Below are positions 24,091-31,697 of a DNA stretch of 32,135 nt, one piece after another (the stretch's first letter is position 1; every line of letters starts with the position of its first letter). The DNA lies in the NCBI GenBank assembly GCA_028283625.1, contig JAPWKG010000011.1, forward strand, positions 1-32,135, given 5' to 3'. The notes beneath the pieces were generated by a model. That model worked only from the letters and a program-made list of their open reading frames with translations. It searched no databases and was not told the origin of the DNA. Both the position numbers and the translations under genes were made by a program. Origin of the DNA: Acidobacteriaceae bacterium (GTDB taxonomy: Bacteria > Acidobacteriota > Terriglobia > Terriglobales > Acidobacteriaceae).

Positions 24091-24999
24091 ATGCACGTTT
24101 TCCTCCTCATCACGACCCTTGCGCTGGCTGCGGCCTGCCTTGCTCTGCTCGCGCGCGCGCAAACCACAACGCGCCGCCTCCAAGCCGCGCTCCAACAGGC
24201 ACAACAGCAGTTGCAGGCGAAAGACAAAGCGCTCGCAGAGCGCATGCATCTCGATTCGCTCAAGGATGAGTTCGTCTCCACCGTTTCGCACGAGCTGCGC
24301 ACCCCACTCACCAGCATCCGCGGCGCTCTCGGCCTTCTCTCCGCCGGTGTTCACGGACACGTCGATGAAAAAGCGGCTTCCCTGCTGCGTATCGCCAACA
24401 ACAACACCGACCGGCTCGTTCGCCTGATCAATGACATTCTCGATCTCGAACGCATGGACTCAGGCCAGGCCTCCATGCAGCACCGCACCTGTGTCCTGCG
24501 CGATCTCATTGCACAAGCCGTCGAGACCATGTCCGCCATGGCGCAGGAGCACAAGGTCCTGCTCGAAGTCAGGCCCGAGCCTGCTGGCGCACCGGCTACC
24601 TTTGAAGGCGATCCCGACCGCATCCAGCAGGTGCTCGTCAACCTGCTGTCAAACGCCATCAAGTTCTCGCCCGCAGGGGAAAAGGTCGTCCTCTTCTCCA
24701 ACACCGACGGCGACAGTCTTTTCTTCCGCGTCGTGGACTTCGGCAAAGGCATCCCCGCCGACAAGCTCGACGCGGTCTTCGGTCGCTTCACTCAGGTCGA
24801 GGAGGCCGATGCCCGGCAAAAAGGTGGCACCGGCCTCGGCCTTGCCATCTGCCGCGCCATCGTCAGCCAACACCACGGAAGCATCTGGGCCAAGCGCAAC
24901 GACGCCGACGGCGCCGCCCGCGCCGGCACCACCTTTTACGTTCACCTTCCTCGCAGCCAGCCAGCAGAATCGAACATCAAAGCCACATCGGCCAGCTGA
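24091..24999 (+). CDS. Membrane-anchored sensor histidine kinase
   Basis: A short kinase of 302 residues. One N-terminal membrane helix (FLLITTLALAAACLALLA) is followed by a Gln-rich coiled coil (about 25-55), with no periplasmic or PAS sensor domain. HisKA has His67 in VSTVSHELRTPLTSIRG. The ATPase domain has the N box NLLSNAIKFSP, VVDFGKGIPADKLDAVFGRF and GGTGLGLAIC. It belongs to the group with PhoR/ResE-like cores. With no sensor domain, the signal may come through the membrane or from partner proteins. It is the first of three genes that together form a complete phosphorelay: kinase, receiver (25108-25482) and HPt (25536-25871). A 6-bp dyad ACAGCT/AGCTGT (24056-24081) lies just before the gene. 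Confidence 0.9.
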   Translation: MHVFLLITTLALAAACLALLARAQTTTRRLQAALQQAQQQLQAKDKALAERMHLDSLKDEFVSTVSHELRTPLTSIRGALGLLSAGVHGHVDEKAASLLRIANNNTDRLVRLINDILDLERMDSGQASMQHRTCVLRDLIAQAVETMSAMAQEHKVLLEVRPEPAGAPATFEGDPDRIQQVLVNLLSNAIKFSPAGEKVVLFSNTDGDSLFFRVVDFGKGIPADKLDAVFGRFTQVEEADARQKGGTGLGLAICRAIVSQHHGSIWAKRNDADGAARAGTTFYVHLPRSQPAESNIKATSAS

Positions 25000-25107
25000 T
25001 CGTACCTGCACCTGCATGGAAGCAACGCCACGAACTCCTCACAGCCATTACGCAACGAGAAAGCATCCTACCTCTTCAGCAACACTTCTCCAGGCAAAGA
25101 CCCAGAC

Positions 25108-25482
25108 ATGCGACGCATTCTCATCATCGACGACGAAGACGACATTCGTGAGGTAGCGGCACTCAGCCTTGAATCCATCGCAGGCTGGCAGGTATCCACC
25201 GCCAGTTCCGGCGCCGAAGGCATCCAAAAAGCGCTTGCCGAGCGGCCCGACGCCATCCTCATGGATGTCATGATGCCCGGCATGGATGGCCCGACCACCT
25301 TCCGGGAGATGCAGAAATCGCCCGAGCTCGCCTCCATCCCCGTCCTTTTGCTTACCGCCAAAGTGCAGAGCGTGGACCAGCGCCGCTTCTCCGATCTCGG
25401 TGTAGCCGCCGTACTTTTCAAGCCCTTTGATCCACTCACGCTTGCCGATCAGATGTCCACCGTCCTTGGCTGGACCGCTTAG
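25108..25482 (+). CDS. Single-domain response regulator (CheY-like)
   Basis: A stand-alone receiver of 124 residues with no output domain. It has the acidic pocket IDDEDD at 7-12, phosphoacceptor Asp53 in ILMDVMMPGMDG, the Thr of LLLTAKV, and the Lys of LFKPFDPLT. Such proteins pass phosphate on or bind a target protein. With a kinase gene before and an HPt gene after it, it is likely the middle carrier of a relay. The ATG at 25108 lies 108 bases after the kinase stop; that gap contains no other gene. The stop codon (25480-25482) lies in the left arm of an inverted repeat whose right arm covers the beginning of the HPt frame. Confidence 0.93.
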   Translation: MRRILIIDDEDDIREVAALSLESIAGWQVSTASSGAEGIQKALAERPDAILMDVMMPGMDGPTTFREMQKSPELASIPVLLLTAKVQSVDQRRFSDLGVAAVLFKPFDPLTLADQMSTVLGWTA

Positions 25483-25528
25483 CTTATCCAAACACCACTT
25501 CACTCATACCGCGTTCTTTGGATAAGCT
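25481..25528 (+). promoter_or_regulatory. 12-bp inverted repeat at the receiver/HPt junction
   Basis: AGCTTATCCAAA (25481-25492) pairs perfectly with TTTGGATAAGCT (25517-25528) across a 24-base loop. The left arm overlaps the receiver stop codon and the right arm holds the in-frame TTG at 25518 of the HPt frame, just before the alternative GTG at 25536. No T run follows. It could limit HPt translation unless ribosomes arriving from the receiver gene open it, or be an operator. Confidence 0.6.
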
Positions 25529-25535
25529 GCATGCA

Positions 25536-25871
25536 GTGAGCGAGAACGAGACTACGTCTACCAACGCATCTGCCTCCACCCAGCAGATGCTGGAAGCGCT
25601 GTGGCAGCGTGGTCTGCCACGTCTGCTCGAACGCATCGTGGTGCTTGAAACCGCGGCGCAGGCGCTTTGCGACGGCACGGCAGGCGCCACAACCCGGGAA
25701 GAAGCCTGCACCATCGCTCACAAGCTTGCAGGCTCGCTGGGCATGTTCGGCTATCCGCAAGGCACAGAGATCGCACGCCGCATCGAGGCCCTTCTGCAGC
25801 AAGACCAGCCGTATGCCCCGGACGTTCTTCTGCAACAGGTGCGGGATCTGCGCAACGCGCTTCCGCTCTGA
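25536..25871 (+). CDS. HPt (histidine phosphotransfer) domain protein
   Basis: A small helical protein of 111 residues. The HPt motif is AHKLAGSLGMFGYPQGTEIA with the phosphoacceptor His62 (numbered from GTG 25536), followed by the helix ARRIEALLQQ. It would shuttle phosphate between the receiver encoded next to it and another, unknown, final receiver. The start is uncertain: GTG 25536 is outside the hairpin arm and is preferred; TTG 25518 would add six residues and would lie inside the stem. Neither has a clear ribosome-binding site, consistent with coupling to the receiver gene 53 bases upstream. The gene ends 13 bases from the convergent collagen-like gene. Confidence 0.85.
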   Translation: MSENETTSTNASASTQQMLEALWQRGLPRLLERIVVLETAAQALCDGTAGATTREEACTIAHKLAGSLGMFGYPQGTEIARRIEALLQQDQPYAPDVLLQQVRDLRNALPL

Positions 25872-25884
25872 ATCGAAGTCCGCG

Positions 25885-28800
25885 TCACTGACAGACGAGC
25901 CGCGTCCACACGCCTGCGGCAACGCTCGAGGCGCTATCCACCCGGTAGTCGATAAAACTTCCCGCAGCAATACTCACCGCTCCTGTCGCCGGGCAGCTTC
26001 CGCTCGTCCCCGGCGAGCAGCTCAACGCGCTATCCGACAACGTCGTCGTCGAGCTCCCGACCCGCAACGTCACCTTGATCGCACCCGACTGCAGCGAACG
26101 CACATCCAGCTTCGTCGCCGTGCAGCCATCCGGAACCCATGTCAACACGCTGGGCAACGCCACCTCCGTTGCCGCAACGGTCGTATTGTTTACCGAAAGG
26201 TACGGGACGGAGTAGTTCACGTTGTGCATGACGGCCGTAAACTCCGGTCCCGCTACGCTCGCGCTCGCCGAGCTCCCGCTGCTTGCCGCTGCTCCCTGCG
26301 GGATACCGAAGTTCAGCACCGCAGCCTGCGCACTTCCCACGTTCGTCACCGTCGCAGACGATCCCGGGTCCAGCGTCGTAACCGTTCCGATACTGACCGT
26401 TGCCGCCTGCCCTGCCGCCCCCGTCGGCCCCGCGCCACCGGCAGAAGCCAGCACAGCCCAAACCTGCGCGTTGCTGTCCGGTTGCACGCTGCTGTTGCTT
26501 GCCTGCGCAAGGTAGGTTGTGCCGTTATAGCTCACCGCATCGTTGGTGGCGTAAAAGATGCCGCTGTTCCAGCTCGCGCGATAGTTGATCCCCTGAGCGC
26601 CCTGAGGGCCGGTCGCACCGGCAGGTCCGGTAGCTCCCTGGGCACCTTGCGCACCGGCAACGCCCTGAGCTCCCTGCGCGCCGGTAGCGCCCACGCTCCC
26701 CGCAACGCCCTGTGCGCCCTGTGCACCGACAGAGCCGGTTGGTCCGGTGGCCCCCTGTGCCCCGCGAGCAGAAAACATCGCCCACTGCGACAGTGACTGA
26801 TCCGGCGCGTTGCCATGGTTCGCCGCAACCAGAGAAACATAACCCGCGCCGTTGTACAGCACTCCGTCCCCGCTGTCATAGCTGGTTGCAGGATCGTAGC
26901 TTCCCCGAAAGCTCATCCCGACCGGCCCTGCGGCCCCGGTCGCACCCGCGACGCCCTGCGGTCCTGTCGCCCCGGCTGCACCCGGAACTCCCTGCGCTCC
27001 CGCCTGTCCCGCAACTCCTTGCGCTCCCTGCGCTCCTGCCGCTCCCTGCGCCCCGGTAGCGCCGGTACTCCCCTGCACTCCGGCTGGCCCCTGAGGCCCC
27101 TGCGCGCCCTGTGCGCCCTGTGCGCCCGCAGCACCGGCGGGCCCCTGCGCCCCCTGCACACCTTGCGGCCCCGTCGCGCCCACCGGCCCGGCCGGCCCCG
27201 TACTTCCAAGCTGCGCCATCAGCCCCCATACCTGCGGCGCAGCATCCGGAGCATTCCCGTGGTTCGCCTCCGTCAACGACACGTAGCTTGACCCACTCCA
27301 CGCCACCACATCGCCCATGCCATAGTTCTTCGCCGAGCTATACGCGCCCTGGTACTGCAACCCCGCTCCCGCAGCCCCCGCGGCACCTGCCGCAACAAAC
27401 ATCGTCCACTGCGACGGCGAGAGGTCAGGCGCATTGCCGTAGTTCGCATCCACGAGCGAAACGTAACCGGCCCCGTTGTACATCACCCCATCGGCACTGC
27501 TGTAGCTCGTAGCCGGGTTGTAGACGCCGCGAAAATTGATCCCCGCCGTCCCCGGAGCCCCCGTGGCTCCCTGCGGCCCCTGCGCCCCGGTGGCGCCGGT
27601 CACACCCGGAATCCCCTGAGCCCCGGCCTGCCCCGCCACTCCCTGAGCCCCGGCTGGCCCGGCAATGCCCTGCGCGCCGGTGGCGCCCGCCAGTCCCTGA
27701 GCCCCCACCGGCCCTTGAGGCCCCTGTACACCCTGCACTCCCTGCGAGCCCGCCGGACCTGCCGGTCCCTGTACCCCCTGCACCCCCTGCGCGCCCGTTG
27801 CTCCCGCAGGCCCTGCAGCTCCTGCCCCGCCCACCATCGCTAACACGCCCCACATCTGCGCCGAGCCATCCGGCGTATTGCCATGATTCCCATCGCTCAA
27901 AGATGCATAACTCGTACCGTTCCACACCACCACATCGCCAGACGCATAGTTCTTTGCCGAGCTGTACGCGCCCTGATACTGCAACCCTGCCGCCCCCGTA
28001 ACCCCCGCAGCCCCGGTCGCACCCGTAGCCCCCGTGGCGCCCACCGCTCCGGCAGCACCATTGGAGCCCGCAAGCCCCTGCGGCCCTTGCGCCCCGGTAG
28101 CTCCCTGGCTCCCGGCCGCTGCAAACAAGAGCCACGCCGACGGAGACTGATCCGGCGTATTGCCGTGGTTGTTCTCCACTAAAGAGACCCATCCCGAGCC
28201 CTGCCACAGCACACCCTCCCCCAGCGCATAGCTTCTGGTCGAAAGGTAGCTTCCCGTGAAGCTCAACCCCACCGGCCCGGCAGAGCCGGTCGCACCCGCC
28301 GGCCCCTGCACCCCCGTCGCGCCGGTGACTCCCGGAATCCCCTGCGCTCCAGCCTGACCCGCAACGCCCTGCGCTCCCTGATCCCCCTTCTCGCCCGGGG
28401 AACCCGTGGGACCGACCGCGCCCTGAGGCCCCTGCACGCCCGTAGCCCCGGTCACACCGGTGGCACCCACAGGCCCCTGCGCGGTCAGAACTCCCCAGGA
28501 GCCGGGGCTCAGCCCGGGTGTTTGCCCGTGATTTCCTGTCACCAGCGACACATAACTCGAGCCGCCAAACAGAACGACATCCCCTAACCCGTAATTCGTC
28601 GCCGAACTATAGCTCCCGTTGTAGGCAAACCCCGCAGCCCCCGTGGCACCGGTAGCGCCCGTCGCGCCTGCCGCTCCCGCAACGCCAGCAGCCCCTGCCG
28701 CACCGGTGGCGCCTGTAGCTCCAACAGCCCCTGTAACTCCTGCTGCGCCCGTGGCTCCCCGGGCACCGGTGGCTCCCACCGCGCCCACAGCCCCAGTGGC

Positions 28801-29559
28801 TCCGGTAGCCCCCATCACCCCCTGAACGCCCTGCAGCCCCACCGCTCCCGTGGCTCCGGCTGGCCCCATTGCTCCCGTCGCCCCCGTCGCGCCAGTAGCT
28901 CCGGTGGCTCCGCTGTTTTCCAGCGTGACCTCCAGCTGAGCAGCATGCGCCGTCTGATCGTTCTCCTTCGAGTCAAACTGCACATCCGCACTCGCCGCGC
29001 TCAACACAAAGCCATTGTTCCCCGCCGCTCCCGCAACCCAGGCCTGCACCGCCGCGGTCACATCCCAAACGACGTACTGCCCCTCCGAGGCAGCCGAACT
29101 CCCCAACGCGCCGCTCGTCGCCGGCAGCGTAGCATTCGTAACGCCGTACTCACTCCAGCTGCTCGAGGCCAGCGACAGCGTCACCGCACCCGGCACATTC
29201 GCCTGATTGCAGTAAAGCCGCAACACAGCACGGCGAATCTGCGACGAGCTCCCCCCCGCCGGCACAGCTCCCGTCAGATCAAACTGCACCAGCGCTGTAT
29301 AACCATTGCCCACACGCAGGTTGGATAACGCGCCGAAGTTCACCTGCGGCAGATCGCTGGACACATGCGCATCCGCCACCAGCGTCGCCTGCTGACCCAA
29401 CATCACCGCCGACAGCCACAGCAGAACAAGCATCAGCAGAAGAAACCGGTAACGCAACGCGATCGGCCTCGCGCTCGCCACAACCGGCCACGCAACCTCC
29501 TGCTGCGTCTCCTTGTTTTCCACGGCTTCTCTCACCACGCAACATCGCCGTGACGGCAT
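25885..29559 (-). CDS. Secreted collagen-like protein with DNRLRE domain and seven carbohydrate-binding-like modules
   Basis: A protein of 1224 residues. The basic N-terminus and hydrophobic helix (about 38-55, [18 protein letters not shown]) are a signal peptide or anchor. Residues about 56-213 form a DNRLRE-type domain ([41 protein letters not shown]), a beta domain found in secreted and adhesin-like proteins. Residues about 216-1045 are Gly-X-Y repeats ([12 protein letters not shown]) interrupted by seven similar modules of about 49 residues (starting near 311, 432, 526, 674, 735, 881 and 990). Each has the pattern Y-x(4)-Y-x(2)-G-D-x-V...G-x-x-Y-x-S-L...N-H-G-N-x-P...W, similar to chitin-binding CBM5/12 domains. 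The C-terminal 180 residues end in a Cys-containing beta domain. ATG 29559 has GAGGAAGG seven to eight bases upstream. Likely a surface fibre; its ligand is unknown. Confidence 0.88.
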   Translation of the reverse strand: MPSRRCCVVREAVENKETQQEVAWPVVASARPIALRYRFLLLMLVLLWLSAVMLGQQATLVADAHVSSDLPQVNFGALSNLRVGNGYTALVQFDLTGAVPAGGSSSQIRRAVLRLYCNQANVPGAVTLSLASSSWSEYGVTNATLPATSGALGSSAASEGQYVVWDVTAAVQAWVAGAAGNNGFVLSAASADVQFDSKENDQTAHAAQLEVTLENSGATGATGATGATGAMGPAGATGAVGLQGVQGVMGATGATGAVGAVGATGARGATGAAGVTGAVGATGATGAAGAAGVAGAAGATGATGATGAAGFAYNGSYSSATNYGLGDVVLFGGSSYVSLVTGNHGQTPGLSPGSWGVLTAQGPVGATGVTGATGVQGPQGAVGPTGSPGEKGDQGAQGVAGQAGAQGIPGVTGATGVQGPAGATGSAGPVGLSFTGSYLSTRSYALGEGVLWQGSGWVSLVENNHGNTPDQSPSAWLLFAAAGSQGATGAQGPQGLAGSNGAAGAVGATGATGATGAAGVTGAAGLQYQGAYSSAKNYASGDVVVWNGTSYASLSDGNHGNTPDGSAQMWGVLAMVGGAGAAGPAGATGAQGVQGVQGPAGPAGSQGVQGVQGPQGPVGAQGLAGATGAQGIAGPAGAQGVAGQAGAQGIPGVTGATGAQGPQGATGAPGTAGINFRGVYNPATSYSSADGVMYNGAGYVSLVDANYGNAPDLSPSQWTMFVAAGAAGAAGAGLQYQGAYSSAKNYGMGDVVAWSGSSYVSLTEANHGNAPDAAPQVWGLMAQLGSTGPAGPVGATGPQGVQGAQGPAGAAGAQGAQGAQGPQGPAGVQGSTGATGAQGAAGAQGAQGVAGQAGAQGVPGAAGATGPQGVAGATGAAGPVGMSFRGSYDPATSYDSGDGVLYNGAGYVSLVAANHGNAPDQSLSQWAMFSARGAQGATGPTGSVGAQGAQGVAGSVGATGAQGAQGVAGAQGAQGATGPAGATGPQGAQGINYRASWNSGIFYATNDAVSYNGTTYLAQASNSSVQPDSNAQVWAVLASAGGAGPTGAAGQAATVSIGTVTTLDPGSSATVTNVGSAQAAVLNFGIPQGAAASSGSSASASVAGPEFTAVMHNVNYSVPYLSVNNTTVAATEVALPSVLTWVPDGCTATKLDVRSLQSGAIKVTLRVGSSTTTLSDSALSCSPGTSGSCPATGAVSIAAGSFIDYRVDSASSVAAGVWTRLVCQ
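26425..28914 (-). repeat. Collagen-type Gly-X-Y coding repeats with interspersed modules
   Basis: In-frame degenerate 9-base repeats coding Gly-X-Y triplets, dominated by GAT and GAQ, in eight blocks of very different length (the block between modules 4 and 5 is only about a dozen residues). DNA copies of the modules are alike but not identical: modules 3 and 5 share [11 protein letters not shown], and modules 4 and 6 share [10 protein letters not shown]. This suggests duplication of a module-plus-collagen unit. The repeats are imperfect and coding, so they are not a CRISPR array. Confidence 0.9.
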
Positions 29560-29621
29560 CGCGCCGCCCTTCCTCTGCTTTCAAGATCGCCCTGATGCTT
29601 GGAAACACTATCGAGGAGACA

Positions 29622-29690
29622 TTCCCGATTTAGAATTTGTTTTCCCGAATTAAGACGAAGAGGCTCCTCGTTTAAGAACCAAAACGGGAA
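29622..29690. promoter_or_regulatory. AT-rich divergent control region with repeated TTCCCG boxes
   Basis: The 187-base gap between the collagen-like gene and pgm is markedly AT-richer than its surroundings. It holds two direct copies of TTCCCGA (29622-29628 and 29642-29648, exactly 20 bases apart, about two helical turns) and one inverted copy CGGGAA (29685-29690). A palindrome GAGG-CT-CCTC lies between them (29660-29669). A regulator-binding site is plausible; none is encoded nearby and no clear -10/-35 pair was identified. Confidence 0.4.
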
Positions 29691-29746
29691 CAGACTCAGA
29701 CTTTCGCCGTATTTCGTTTCTTCTGCGGCCCGCGTATGCTTGGCCC

Positions 29747-31408
29747 ATGAGTGCGAACCCCGCTGATGCTCTGCTGAACACCCCAGGCCACCACGCCTCC
29801 CCCGACAAACTGGTCAACCTTCCCCGCCTGCTCACCGCCTTCTACGCGTATCACCCTGATCCGGAGAACCCGGCAGAGAAGGTCAGCTTCGGCACCTCCG
29901 GCCATCGCGGTTCGGCGCTGCACACCAGCTTCAACTACGCGCACATTCTGGCCATCACGCAGGCGATCGTGGAGTACCGCGCCCAGCAGCAGACCACCGG
30001 GCCCCTGTTCCTCGCGCAGGACACGCACGCGCTCTCCGAGCCCGCCTTTACTGCCGCGCTCGAAGTTCTCTCCGCCAACGGCGTTACCGTCTTCATCGAC
30101 CAGGATCTCGGCTACACCCCCACGCCCGTGCTCTCGCACGCCATCCTGAGCTACAACGCAGGCCGCAAAGACGGCCTTGCCGACGGCATCGTCATCACGC
30201 CCTCGCACAACCCGCCCGAAGACGGCGGCTTCAAGTACAACCCGCCCTCCGGCGGGCCGGCCGACACAACCGCAACCAAGTGGATTCAGGACCGCGCCAA
30301 TGAGCTCATCGCCGCCAAACTGCAGGGTGTTCGACGGCTCTCCTACGCCAGGGCTCTCAAAGCAGAGACGACTCAGCGCTTTGACTACCTCAGCACCTAC
30401 ATCAACGATCTTGGCAACGTCATCGACTTCGACGTCCTGAAGGGAACCGCGCTCAAACTCGCAGTCGATCCCCTCGGGGGCGCCGGCGTCGCCTTCTGGC
30501 CGCGCATCGCCGAGCAGTACAAGCTCCCGCTTGAGATCCTGAACCGCTACGTCGATCCCACCTTCCGCTTCATGACGCTCGACTGGGACGGCAAGATCCG
30601 CATGGACTGCTCTTCCCCCAATGCCATGGCTTCCATGATCGCCAGGAAAGATCTCTTCGATGTGGCCTGGGCCTGCGACACGGATCACGACCGTCACGGC
30701 ATCGTCTGCAAGTCGGCCGGCCTGCTGAACCCCAATCACTATCTGGCCGTCAGCATCCAGTACCTCTTCACGCACCGTCCGGAGTGGTCGCAGAAGGTCG
30801 GCATCGGCAAGACACTCGTCTCCTCCTCCATGATCGACCGCGTCGCCAAGGGACTCAACCGCCCGATGCTTGAGGTTCCTGTCGGCTTCAAGTGGTTTGT
30901 CGACGGTCTCATCGACGGCTCTCTCGGCTTCGTGGGTGAGGAGTCCGCGGGCGCAAGCTTCCTGCGCCGCAACGGCACCGTCTGGACCACCGACAAGGAC
31001 GGACTCATCATGGGGCTGCTCGCCGCGGAAATGACCGCACGCACCGGCAAGGACCCGGGCCAGCACTACAGCGAGCTGACCGCACGGTACGGCGACCCGG
31101 TCTACCAGCGTGTGGATGCCGCCGCCACCAAGGAGGAGAAGGCAAAGCTTGCCCGGCTTTCCCCCTCAGCCGTCACCGCCAAAACCCTGGCCGGAGACGC
31201 CATCACGCAGATCCTGACCGAAGCTCCGGGCAATCATGCCGCCATCGGTGGTTTGAAGGTCGCCACCGAAGAAGGCTGGTTTGCCGCCCGCCCCTCCGGA
31301 ACCGAGGACGTGTACAAAATTTACGCAGAAAGCTTCAAGGGCGAAGAGCACCTGAAGAAGATTCAGGACGAAGCCAAAGCCCTTGTCGCAGCAGCACTTT
31401 CCGCCTAA
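29747..31408 (+). CDS. pgm: Phosphoglucomutase, alpha-D-glucose-phosphate specific
   Basis: Interconverts glucose 1-phosphate and glucose 6-phosphate, linking glycolysis to glycogen, trehalose and UDP-sugar synthesis. The 553 residues match the bacterial Pgm length. Family motifs: SFGTSGHRG (47-55), the phosphoserine loop VITPSHNPPEDGGFKYNPPS with Ser153, the magnesium loop DTDHDRHG (from about 311), the sugar-binding GEESAGASFLR, and the phosphate-binding RPSGTEDVYKIYAESF near the C-terminus. It starts at ATG 29747 without an evident Shine-Dalgarno sequence. It is divergent from the collagen-like gene, and its 3' hairpin overlaps the promoter of the next transcription unit. Confidence 0.96.
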   Translation: MSANPADALLNTPGHHASPDKLVNLPRLLTAFYAYHPDPENPAEKVSFGTSGHRGSALHTSFNYAHILAITQAIVEYRAQQQTTGPLFLAQDTHALSEPAFTAALEVLSANGVTVFIDQDLGYTPTPVLSHAILSYNAGRKDGLADGIVITPSHNPPEDGGFKYNPPSGGPADTTATKWIQDRANELIAAKLQGVRRLSYARALKAETTQRFDYLSTYINDLGNVIDFDVLKGTALKLAVDPLGGAGVAFWPRIAEQYKLPLEILNRYVDPTFRFMTLDWDGKIRMDCSSPNAMASMIARKDLFDVAWACDTDHDRHGIVCKSAGLLNPNHYLAVSIQYLFTHRPEWSQKVGIGKTLVSSSMIDRVAKGLNRPMLEVPVGFKWFVDGLIDGSLGFVGEESAGASFLRRNGTVWTTDKDGLIMGLLAAEMTARTGKDPGQHYSELTARYGDPVYQRVDAAATKEEKAKLARLSPSAVTAKTLAGDAITQILTEAPGNHAAIGGLKVATEEGWFAARPSGTEDVYKIYAESFKGEEHLKKIQDEAKALVAAALSA

Positions 31409-31420
31409 AAGTCCTCCCCC

Positions 31421-31455
31421 GGAAGGAAGGCCGTTCTTGACACGGCTTTCCTTCC
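31421..31455 (+). terminator. Hairpin after pgm
   Basis: A 14-bp stem with one G-U pair: GGAAGGAAGGCCGT (31421-31434) with ACGGCTTTCCTTCC (31442-31455), loop of seven. No T run follows, so termination may be weak. The loop and right arm contain the -35 hexamer of the next promoter. Confidence 0.65.
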
Positions 31456-31465
31456 CCGGTAGGCT
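31437..31465 (+). promoter_or_regulatory. Promoter of the polycysteine leader / transporter unit
   Basis: A perfect consensus -35, TTGACA (31437-31442), is 17 bases from TAGGCT (31460-31465), which keeps the first, second and last bases of the -10 consensus. Transcription would start near 31471-31473, that is two to four bases before the ATG at 31475, so the leader ORF would be translated from a leaderless or almost leaderless RNA. Confidence 0.6.
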
Positions 31466-31474
31466 CGATAACTG

Positions 31475-31558
31475 ATGAAGCTGAACCTCCAGAACGCGAC
31501 CGCCTGTTGCATGTGTTGTTGCATGCCGTGCTGTTGCGCTGGTGTTTGTCGGCTCTAA
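31475..31558 (+). CDS. Polycysteine leader peptide (27 residues, nine Cys)
   Basis: A very short ORF starting MKLNLQNATA, with residues 11-21 reading CCMCCCMPCCC and a further Cys at 25, ending RL. Nine of 27 codons are cysteine, in clusters of two, three, three and one, with TGT and TGC mixed. A true protein function is unlikely. The clustering of one rare amino acid in a short ORF directly after a promoter and before an intrinsic terminator is the hallmark of an amino-acid attenuator: ribosomes should slow at these codons when Cys-tRNA is scarce. There is no proper Shine-Dalgarno sequence; initiation is probably leaderless. Codons 10-12 and 19-21 can both pair with the RNA at 31609-31617, linking ribosome position to folding. 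Polycysteine leaderless short ORFs with this role are known from mycobacteria. Confidence 0.8.
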   Translation: MKLNLQNATACCMCCCMPCCCAGVCRL

Positions 31559-31655
31559 GCGAAGCAACTTCTTCCGCTCGCTCCGTTCCGAATCAACAAA
31601 GCACCCACGCAACAGGCTCCGGCCGGCGTGGGTTCCGTGCTTTCGGAACCCTTTT
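31558..31655 (+). promoter_or_regulatory. Cysteine attenuator: alternative RNA stems
   Basis: Competing pairings, all perfect unless stated. (a) Leader GCCTGTTGC (31502-31510, codons Ala10-Cys12) with GCAACAGGC (31609-31617), 9 bp; the second Cys cluster (31531-31537) can pair with the same site over 7 bp. (b) ACCCACGC (31603-31610) with GCGTGGGT (31626-31633), 8 bp, excluding (a) and taking four bases of the terminator arm. (c) GTTCCGAA (31585-31592) with TTCGGAAC (31642-31649), 8 bp, destroying the terminator's right arm. (d) The terminator at 31630-31651. A small stem also begins at the leader stop (31558-31564 with 31571-31578, one bulge). Confidence 0.65.
31630..31655 (+). terminator. 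Intrinsic attenuator-terminator before the transporter genes
   Basis: GGGTTCCG (31630-31637) and CGGAACCC (31644-31651) form a perfect 8-bp stem with a six-base loop, directly followed by TTTTCC. It lies between the leader peptide and the genes it would control, with no gene ending just before it other than the leader. Confidence 0.8.
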
Positions 31656-31678
31656 CCTTCACACAAGCTCTTGGCTGT

Positions 31679-31692
31679 ACCCCTTCGGGAGT
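31679..31692 (+). promoter_or_regulatory. UUCG-capped stem over the ribosome-binding site
   Basis: The Shine-Dalgarno-like GGGAG (31687-31691) is six bases before ATG 31698. It can be closed by ACCCC (31679-31683) in a small stem with a TTCG tetraloop and one mismatch. This might add translational control downstream of the attenuator; the stem is short. Confidence 0.4.
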
Positions 31693-31697
31693 TCTCT

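Noticed and set aside
28643..28825. A plus-strand frame of Ala-Pro-Val repeats
   Set aside because: It is the complementary shadow of the Gly-X-Y collagen repeats.
26425..28914. Possible CRISPR-like or minisatellite array
   Set aside because: The repeats are in frame with a long gene, follow Gly-X-Y coding and are imperfect, with no regular spacers.
31475..31558. The Cys-rich ORF as a metallothionein or a bacteriocin precursor
   Set aside because: The absence of a proper ribosome-binding site, the clustering of Cys without the spacing of metal-binding motifs, and the terminator directly after it fit a leader peptide better. No modification or export genes are adjacent.
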